From contig NZ_BMTW01000003.1 in NCBI RefSeq assembly GCF_014649875.1, positions 310,001 to 374,000 of the forward strand: DNA of 64,000 nt, read 5' to 3'. Position 1 is the stretch's first letter. Each line of letters opens with the position of its first letter. The notes under the pieces are model-generated. The model did not search any database and was not told the origin of the DNA. It was given only the letters and a program-made list of their open reading frames with translations. Positions 59,519-64,000 of this stretch are shown here, in pieces. The position numbers and the translations under genes are program-made. The stretch is from Streptomyces rubiginosohelvolus. GTDB lineage: Bacteria; Actinomycetota; Actinomycetes; Streptomycetales; Streptomycetaceae.

Positions 59519-59557
59519 TCAGCGCGGCTCGCTAAGCAGAAGGCGTACGGCACGCAT
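59519..59557 (-). CDS. leuS leader peptide (three consecutive Leu codons)
   Basis: Twelve codons reading [12 protein letters not shown], with CTT-CTG-CTT for the Leu run, stop at 59519-59521. It is followed by complementary segments and a U-tailed hairpin before leuS. Ribosome stalling at the Leu codons when Leu-tRNA is scarce would alter folding and allow read-through; this is the standard attenuation logic applied by inference. Confidence 0.8.
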   Translation of the reverse strand: MRAVRLLLSEPR

Positions 59558-59893
59558 GGCGTCAGGGTACCGCACGGACCCGGAAGGGAGCGGGGAGTAA
59601 CCGGAGGGCGGACATCGTCCGCACGAGACCGGATCCCCGCCACCCGCGCGCCACTCTCCGTAGTCGGAACATGGCGTTCCCGTGGCTGCGGCGTGTGCGC
59701 CCCGCGCGCTTCGCATGAGGTTTTCGCGGAGCCCTGGGACGACCTCGGGAGCGGGGAGAACGCCCGGGAAGCAGGGGTTACTCCGCGTACCGACCTCTAT
59801 CGGGGCAACCGAGCAAACCTCGTACTGGTTGGTATGGGGCGTCCTAGCATGCGGCAACGGGACCGCTTTGCCGAACTATTCGGAGTCGCCCCC
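59558..59893. promoter_or_regulatory. Intergenic region between the leuS leader and the haem membrane protein
   Basis: About 335 bp. It must contain the leuS promoter (minus strand) and that of the downstream membrane protein (plus strand). I see no convincing -35/-10 pair, no gene and no repeat. TAGCAT near 59846-59851 could be a -10 for the plus-strand gene. Confidence 0.3.
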
Positions 59894-61453
59894 ATGAACC
59901 CTCATCGCAAGATCCGCGTATCCCCCAGCATGAGCCCCGCAATGAGTCGGCCGGTACAGGGCGGCCTGACTGTCGCCGCGTTGGTCTTCGTCCCTCTGTT
60001 CGCCGTCGCAGGGAGCGACGAGCTGCGCGCCACCCTCGATTTCACCACCGGCGTCCTGTCGCTGGTGTCGCTCAGCGCGGCCGTCGCCTGGGGCCTGCTG
60101 GCCACCGACCGGCTGTTCCTCTCCACCCGTCAGCGGATCGTCTGCCAGGGCATCCACCGGGCCACCGCCCTAGCCGCGCTCGGCTTTCTGCTGCTGCACG
60201 GAACCGTGAAGGTCGCCCTCGGGCATGTGGCTCTGATCGGCGCCCTCATACCCTTCAGCCTCGGCGTGACCGGCGCGGCGGGGCTGATCGGTTTCGGTTC
60301 GCTGGCCGGGCTGCTGATGGTCGTCACGGCCGCGACCGGCGCCCTGCGCAGCGCCTTCGCCCACCCTTCCCCCAAAGCCGCCCGGCTCGGGCAGTCACTG
60401 GGGTCGCCCCGGGACACGGGCGGGATCGCGGGCCGGTGGCGCGCCCTGCACGCGCTGGCGTATCCGGCGTGGTGCGCCGCGCTGATCCACGGCCTGTACG
60501 CGGGGCGTGCGCCTGCCACCTGGGTGGTCGTGATGTACGGGCTCTGCCTCGTCGGAGTCGCCGGGGCGCTGTGTCTGCGGCTGCTGCCGCGCCCGACGAA
60601 ACGGCGGATCGCCGACCGGGTCGCCGAACTGCTGGGCCAAGGGCCCCCGGCCGCCCCCGATCCGGTCCTGCGGGAGTCCTCCTCGTCCGCCGGGGAGCCC
60701 TGGTCCGATCCGGCCGCCTGGGGCGAGACGGACCGGGACGTACGGGGCACGCCGGTGCGCCCGCGCACGCTCTCGGCGCCGCTACCCCCGACCGCGCCCC
60801 CTCCCACGGCGATCCCCGGCACGCTGCACGAAGCGCCGACGGAGACGCTGTACAGCGGCCGGTCACCGCTGTACGAGCCCCCGCTGTACGAGCCTCCGCC
60901 CCGCAGCGCCGACCGCATCGCCTTCGGCCCGCCGGAGGAGCTGCCGGACCCGGGGCGCGGGAAGGCGGGGCCGGGGCCTGGACCGGGCATAACGGCCGGG
61001 TACCGCGCCGTCTCGCTCGGCGGCGGCATATCGGGCCCGTCGACCCCCTCGGAGACCCGCTGGCCCTCGCCCTCCCCCGCCCCGCCCGGACAGGCGCACC
61101 ACGGTCCGCCCCCGCAGAACCCGCCCGCGTACACCGCGCAGGAGCACGCGTACGCGACGTCCCCGTACGAAACGCCGGGGCACGGCACACCGAGGTACGG
61201 GCCCACGGAGCCCGCCGAACCGAAACACGCCGCTCCGGAATCCGGCACACCCGAAACCGGCACACACGGGTCCGGCACACCGACGTACGTGACATCGGAG
61301 TACGCCGGCGCACCGACCCCGTACGACACCACCGCATCCGCTCCCCTCACCTCCCCCTCGCCCTTCGCCGCGCCCCGTGCCGAGTCGGGGGCAGGGCCGT
61401 TCACCGCGCCCCCGGCCGGCGAACCCTGGCACGCACCCGCAGGAGACCGATAG
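59894..61453 (+). CDS. Ferric-reductase-like haem membrane protein with long disordered tail
   Basis: A 519-residue protein. Residues 20-230 hold about six membrane segments. His pairs H88/H102 and H186/H199 lie at opposite ends of two helices (QGIHRATALAALGFLLLHG and LHALAYPAWCAALIHGLYAG), the bis-His spacing of ferric-reductase/NOX-type b haems. Residues 250-519 are Pro/Thr/Tyr/Gly-rich with repeats (SPLYEPPLYEPP, ESGTPETGTHGSGTPT) and no fold. ATG at 59894 follows CGGAG. The stop TAG shares a base with the GTG of the NuoF-like gene, so they are co-translated. Likely passes electrons from that flavoprotein across the membrane. Confidence 0.75.
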   Translation: MNPHRKIRVSPSMSPAMSRPVQGGLTVAALVFVPLFAVAGSDELRATLDFTTGVLSLVSLSAAVAWGLLATDRLFLSTRQRIVCQGIHRATALAALGFLLLHGTVKVALGHVALIGALIPFSLGVTGAAGLIGFGSLAGLLMVVTAATGALRSAFAHPSPKAARLGQSLGSPRDTGGIAGRWRALHALAYPAWCAALIHGLYAGRAPATWVVVMYGLCLVGVAGALCLRLLPRPTKRRIADRVAELLGQGPPAAPDPVLRESSSSAGEPWSDPAAWGETDRDVRGTPVRPRTLSAPLPPTAPPPTAIPGTLHEAPTETLYSGRSPLYEPPLYEPPPRSADRIAFGPPEELPDPGRGKAGPGPGPGITAGYRAVSLGGGISGPSTPSETRWPSPSPAPPGQAHHGPPPQNPPAYTAQEHAYATSPYETPGHGTPRYGPTEPAEPKHAAPESGTPETGTHGSGTPTYVTSEYAGAPTPYDTTASAPLTSPSPFAAPRAESGAGPFTAPPAGEPWHAPAGDR

Positions 61454-63030
61454 TGAACGTCCCCCTCCCCGATGTGCCCGAGGTCCGCGTCGTCGGACTG
61501 CCGCAACTGACCACCGGCTTCGACCTGGTGGAGCGGCTCGACCTCGCCATGCACCTCAAGGTGCACGGCCCGCTGGAGCCGATGACCGGTGAGCGGCTGG
61601 CCGAACTGGCCGAAACGATCTCCCTGCGCGGAAGGGGAGGCGCCGGTTTCCCGTTCGGCAAGAAGCTGCGCGCGGTGGCGAAGGCGTCCATCCGGCGCGG
61701 GGTGCGGCCCGTCGTGGTGATCAACGGCAGCGAGGGCGAACCCGCCTGCCGCAAGGACACCGTGCTGCTCAACCGCGCCCCGCACCTGATCCTGGACGGT
61801 GCGCTGCTGGCCGCGGAGGCGCTAGGCGCACGCACCCTGGTCGTCGCCGTCACCCGCAACTCCACGGAGATCTCCGTACGGGCTGCCCTCGCCGAACGCG
61901 GCCTCTCCGACCGGCGCGGCCAGCAGTTGCGCGCCCGCGTGGTCCGCACCCCGGAACGCATGGTCTCGGGCGAGGCGTCCTCGGTGATCCGGGCGGCGAA
62001 CGGCGGGCCCGCCCTGCCGCCGGGCCGGCGCGAGCGGGCGGCGGAGACCGGGGTGGGCGGCTCGCCGACGCTGCTGTCGAACGCGGAGACGTACGCCCAG
62101 CTCGCCGTCGCCGCCCGGATCGGCCCCCGCCGCTACGGGCACACCGGGCTGCCCAACGAACCCGGCACCGTCCTGCTCACCGTCTCGGGCGCCGTGGCGA
62201 GGCCCATGGTCGTCGAGGTGCCGACCGGGGTGCCGCTGCGGTACGTCCTGGAGATGGCCGGGGCCCCACCGCTCCCCCAGGGCGTGCTGACCGGCGGCTA
62301 CCACGGCAACTGGATCGACGCGGTCTCCTCGCACAACGCCGTGATCTCCCGCGAGTCCCTGGCCACCGTGGGGGGCGCGCTCGGTGCGGGGGCCATCCTG
62401 CCGATCGGCCCCGACACCTGCCCGCTCGGCGAGTCCCTCCGGATAGCCAACTGGCTGGCCGCCGAGACCGCCGGGCAGTGCGGCCCGTGCAAGCTGGGGC
62501 TCCCCGCCGCCGCGGGTGGGCTCTCCGACGTGCTGAACGGCGGCGGGCCCGCCGCTCTGGAGGCCCTGCGCCAGGTCGCCCAGGCCGTTAAGGGCCGCGG
62601 GGCGTGCAAACACCCGGACGGTTCCGCCCGGTTCCTGCTCTCGACCCTGTCGGCGTTCACGGACGATCTCGCCGCGCATGTCCTGGACGGCGGCTGCGGC
62701 CGCGAGACCGTCGGGGTGCTGCCGCTGCCCGCACCGGGCTACCAGGATCTGGAGGAGTCGATTCCGAGCGGCGAGAAGCTCGCGGTCGACTGGACGCTCT
62801 GCCAGGGCCACGGCCTGTGCGCGGACATCGTCCCCGAGCTCATCCGGCTGGGCGCAGACGGCTATCCGGCACTGGCGGACGCCGCCGTTCCGGTGCATCT
62901 GCGCGGACGTGCCCAGCGGGCCGTACGGCGCTGCCCCGCGCTGGCGCTCCGTATCGACCAGCCGCCTGCCGAACAGCGCCCCGCCCTGCCGGCAGCCAAT
63001 CGACGCGCACTGGGCAGCGGGCGCGGCTGA
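61453..63030 (+). CDS. NuoF-like NADH-binding flavoprotein fused to a C-terminal ferredoxin
   Basis: A 525-residue protein. Residues 40-340 match the NADH:quinone oxidoreductase 51-kDa subunit: the FMN loop LRGRGGAGFPFGKK (58-71), NADH/FMN segment NGSEGEPACRKDT (91-103), and SGEASSVI. The N3 iron-sulfur site has only three of four Cys (C343, C346, C385); the expected first Cys is Ala340. Residues 440-500 are a ferredoxin of single-cluster type (DWTLCQGHGLCADI, C450, C456, and C494-P). No NuoE or other complex I gene is adjacent. GTG at 61453 with AGGAG upstream. Probable NAD(P)H-to-haem electron transfer. Confidence 0.82.
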   Translation: MNVPLPDVPEVRVVGLPQLTTGFDLVERLDLAMHLKVHGPLEPMTGERLAELAETISLRGRGGAGFPFGKKLRAVAKASIRRGVRPVVVINGSEGEPACRKDTVLLNRAPHLILDGALLAAEALGARTLVVAVTRNSTEISVRAALAERGLSDRRGQQLRARVVRTPERMVSGEASSVIRAANGGPALPPGRRERAAETGVGGSPTLLSNAETYAQLAVAARIGPRRYGHTGLPNEPGTVLLTVSGAVARPMVVEVPTGVPLRYVLEMAGAPPLPQGVLTGGYHGNWIDAVSSHNAVISRESLATVGGALGAGAILPIGPDTCPLGESLRIANWLAAETAGQCGPCKLGLPAAAGGLSDVLNGGGPAALEALRQVAQAVKGRGACKHPDGSARFLLSTLSAFTDDLAAHVLDGGCGRETVGVLPLPAPGYQDLEESIPSGEKLAVDWTLCQGHGLCADIVPELIRLGADGYPALADAAVPVHLRGRAQRAVRRCPALALRIDQPPAEQRPALPAANRRALGSGRG

Positions 63031-63054
63031 TCCGAGCCGAAGGCGATCCGGACA

Positions 63055-63093
63055 AAAGAAGCGGGCCACCCGATCCGGGTGGCCCGCTTCTTT
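63055..63093. terminator. Bidirectional terminator between the NuoF-like gene and tRNA-Ala
   Basis: Perfect 18-bp arms (AAAGAAGCGGGCCACCCG and complement) around ATC, ending in T/A runs on both sides. It serves the NuoF-like gene on the plus strand and the tRNA on the minus strand. Confidence 0.9.
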
Positions 63094-63106
63094 ACTGTCG
63101 ATCCTG

Positions 63107-63179
63107 TGGAGCTAAGGAGAATTGAACTCCTGACCTCCTGCATGCCATGCAGGCGCTCTACCAACTGAGCTATAGCCCC
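63107..63179 (-). tRNA. tRNA-Ala (anticodon GGC), copy 1
   Basis: Seventy-three nt with a complete cloverleaf: acceptor GGGGCTA/TAGCTCC with discriminator A, D-arm GCTC-AGTTGGTA-GAGC, anticodon stem CCTGC/GCAGG around loop ATGGCAT (anticodon GGC, decoding GCC), and T-arm AGGAG-TTCAATT-CTCCT. The 3' CCA is not encoded. Identical to the copy at 63889-63961. Confidence 0.97.
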
Positions 63180-63321
63180 TCGTTGCTTGCCGCCCGGTTC
63201 CCCTTGGCGACATCGAGAACATTACACGGTCCCCCCGGTGCTTCACCAAATCGTTTCCGGTCCGCACCGATATGCCCGGATCATCCAGGACGTTCGACCG
63301 TCAGCCGCAGGTCAGACCAGG

Positions 63322-63555
63322 TCAGGCGGTCGCGAAGGAGTAGAAGCGCTTGAGGGTGCAGTGCTCCTCCAGGAGCCGCCCGTAGATCGGCTCCCCCTCC
63401 AGCTCCCGGTAGGTCTCGATGGGGTCGCCTTTTATGATCAGCGCCCGTGCGCATTCCTCGCACCAGTACTGGTACTCCGCGTTGACCGGGTCCATGTCCC
63501 TGACGATGGGCGTACCGCTGCCGCACCAGTCGCATTTACGCCTGTGTGCACCCAT
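63322..63555 (-). CDS. Small zinc-ribbon conserved hypothetical protein
   Basis: A 77-residue protein with two Cys pairs, C8-x2-C11 (KCDWCGSG) and C32-x2-C35 (YWCEECARAL), forming a probable zinc ribbon, then a charged region (GDPIETYRELEGEPIYGRLL). Unknown function. It starts 3 bp after the stop of the gene at 63559-63747, so the two form an operon. Both lie between two tRNA-Ala genes on the same strand. Confidence 0.75.
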   Translation of the reverse strand: MGAHRRKCDWCGSGTPIVRDMDPVNAEYQYWCEECARALIIKGDPIETYRELEGEPIYGRLLEEHCTLKRFYSFATA

Positions 63556-63558
63556 CAG

Positions 63559-63747
63559 TCAGCTCCAGCTGTGGCCGCAGGCCGTGCACACGTAGGAGAC
63601 CCCTCCGTTGTCACCCAGAACCTGGGCCACATGGGACGAACCGCAGGACGGACAGCCGAGACGGGATCGAACGTCGGACGTTACGGGGCCGGGGGGCGAG
63701 GCGGCGACAAGGCGCTGGTCGGGGACGTGTTCGCGACTCGCAGGCAT
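63559..63747 (-). CDS. Very small zinc-ribbon protein
   Basis: A 62-residue protein: a hydrophilic N-terminus, then RSRLGCPSCGSSHVAQVL and VSYVCTACGHSWS, i.e. two C-x2-C knuckles spaced like a classic zinc ribbon. Start MPASREHV at 63747 is a guess, since the frame is open further. It may be co-transcribed with the upstream tRNA-Ala or from its own promoter. Function unknown. Confidence 0.65.
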   Translation of the reverse strand: MPASREHVPDQRLVAASPPGPVTSDVRSRLGCPSCGSSHVAQVLGDNGGVSYVCTACGHSWS

Positions 63748-63853
63748 CGCGCTCCCTCCCGATCGGTACGTCGCCCCCTCCGGCGTTCCGATTCTGCCAT
63801 GGCCCCGCAAGAGGGGCAGCCCGCTCGACGCCCTCCGTCCCCTCCATGCAGAA

Positions 63854-63881
63854 GATCCCGCCCCCTGATGGGGACGGGATC
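63854..63881 (-). terminator. Hairpin 3' of the second tRNA-Ala
   Basis: Arms GATCCCG(C)CCCC and GGGG(A)CGGGATC with one mismatch and a TGAT loop, 7 nt past the tRNA 3' end on the minus strand. Confidence 0.75.
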
Positions 63882-63888
63882 CTGATTG

Positions 63889-63961
63889 TGGAGCTAAGGA
63901 GAATTGAACTCCTGACCTCCTGCATGCCATGCAGGCGCTCTACCAACTGAGCTATAGCCCC
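63889..63961 (-). tRNA. tRNA-Ala (anticodon GGC), copy 2
   Basis: Sequence identical over all 73 nt to the copy at 63107-63179: same acceptor stem, D-arm, GGC anticodon loop and T-arm, no encoded CCA. The two copies are 782 bp apart in direct orientation. Confidence 0.97.
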
Positions 63962-64000
63962 GCTGTTCGCTGTGTTTCCCTGCGTTTCCGCGCTGCGAAC

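Noticed and set aside
56383..59535. Plus-strand frame of about 1050 codons opposite leuS
   Set aside because: Antisense shadow of leuS; Val/Leu/Gly/Arg-biased translation with no recognisable motif, while the minus strand gives a complete synthetase.
59410..59560. T-box in the leuS leader
   Set aside because: The conserved GGTGGTACC-type core is absent; a Leu-codon leader peptide and terminator explain the region better.

Overview
The window is chromosomal DNA of a Streptomyces or a very close relative. The evidence is very high GC with GC-rich third codon positions, frequent GTG starts, ATGA-type gene overlaps, long GC-only terminator hairpins, and gene content recognisable from the Streptomyces core (glyS next to a Zur-controlled zinc operon, actinobacterial LeuA, hrcA-dnaJ, lepA/rpsT, holA/comEC/comEA/leuS). 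The order broadly resembles the S. coelicolor SCO2504-SCO2577 neighbourhood; that comparison is from memory and was not computed. No rRNA genes, CRISPR arrays, transposases or integrases were seen.

Layout. 1-3750 looks like variable DNA: a partial nucleotidyltransferase, an alpha/beta hydrolase with an odd nucleophile position, a headless MmyB-type regulator facing an SDR dehydrogenase, and a GNAT remnant. 3800-5922 holds two small conserved proteins and glyS. 6063-9355 is the zinc uptake operon (binding lipoprotein, ATPase, permease, Zur) with two Zur boxes over what looks like a leaderless start. 9432-11056 has uppS and recO. 11097-13236 is an inserted AraC/MFS pair. 13301-16086 has a TerB-like protein and leuA with a Leu-codon leader peptide. 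16245-17658 pairs a protealysin-type M4 peptidase with an emfourin-type inhibitor.

17684-22467 is the era / degenerate cytidine deaminase / MmcQ / CorC / ybeY / phoH run. 22633-25668 holds a PfkB kinase with an inserted repeat tract and an MFS gene, separated by a site-rich intergenic region. 25632-29889 is a run of adenosine deaminase, RNase Z, HIT, RsmE and nitronate monooxygenase genes. 30022-32241 is hrcA-dnaJ under a CIRCE. 32343-41019 has an MBL hydrolase, DUF3097, a 959-residue membrane protein ending in a LivJ-like binding domain, hemW, a SpoIIE phosphatase and a DedA protein. 41259-47193 has an MFS protein, a FadD-type ligase, lepA and rpsT. 47591-56399 has holA, a YceI protein, a flavin-type enzyme, comEC, comEA, degV and a coiled-coil membrane protein. 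56536-59557 is leuS with a leader peptide and a U-tailed terminator. 59894-63030 is a haem-type membrane protein coupled to a NuoF-ferredoxin fusion. The window ends with two tRNA-Ala(GGC) copies flanking two small zinc-ribbon genes.

How it works together. Two leucine-codon leaders (leuA and leuS) suggest that leucine synthesis and charging both respond to Leu-tRNA. Zur probably controls its own operon. HrcA controls itself and DnaJ through CIRCE. The most novel-looking content is the 959-residue LivJ-like membrane protein, the haem/NuoF-ferredoxin pair, and a recurring pattern in which short tracts at gene 3' ends, often spanning the stop codon, are tandemly duplicated (uppS, recO, rsmE, MBL hydrolase, hemW, fadD).
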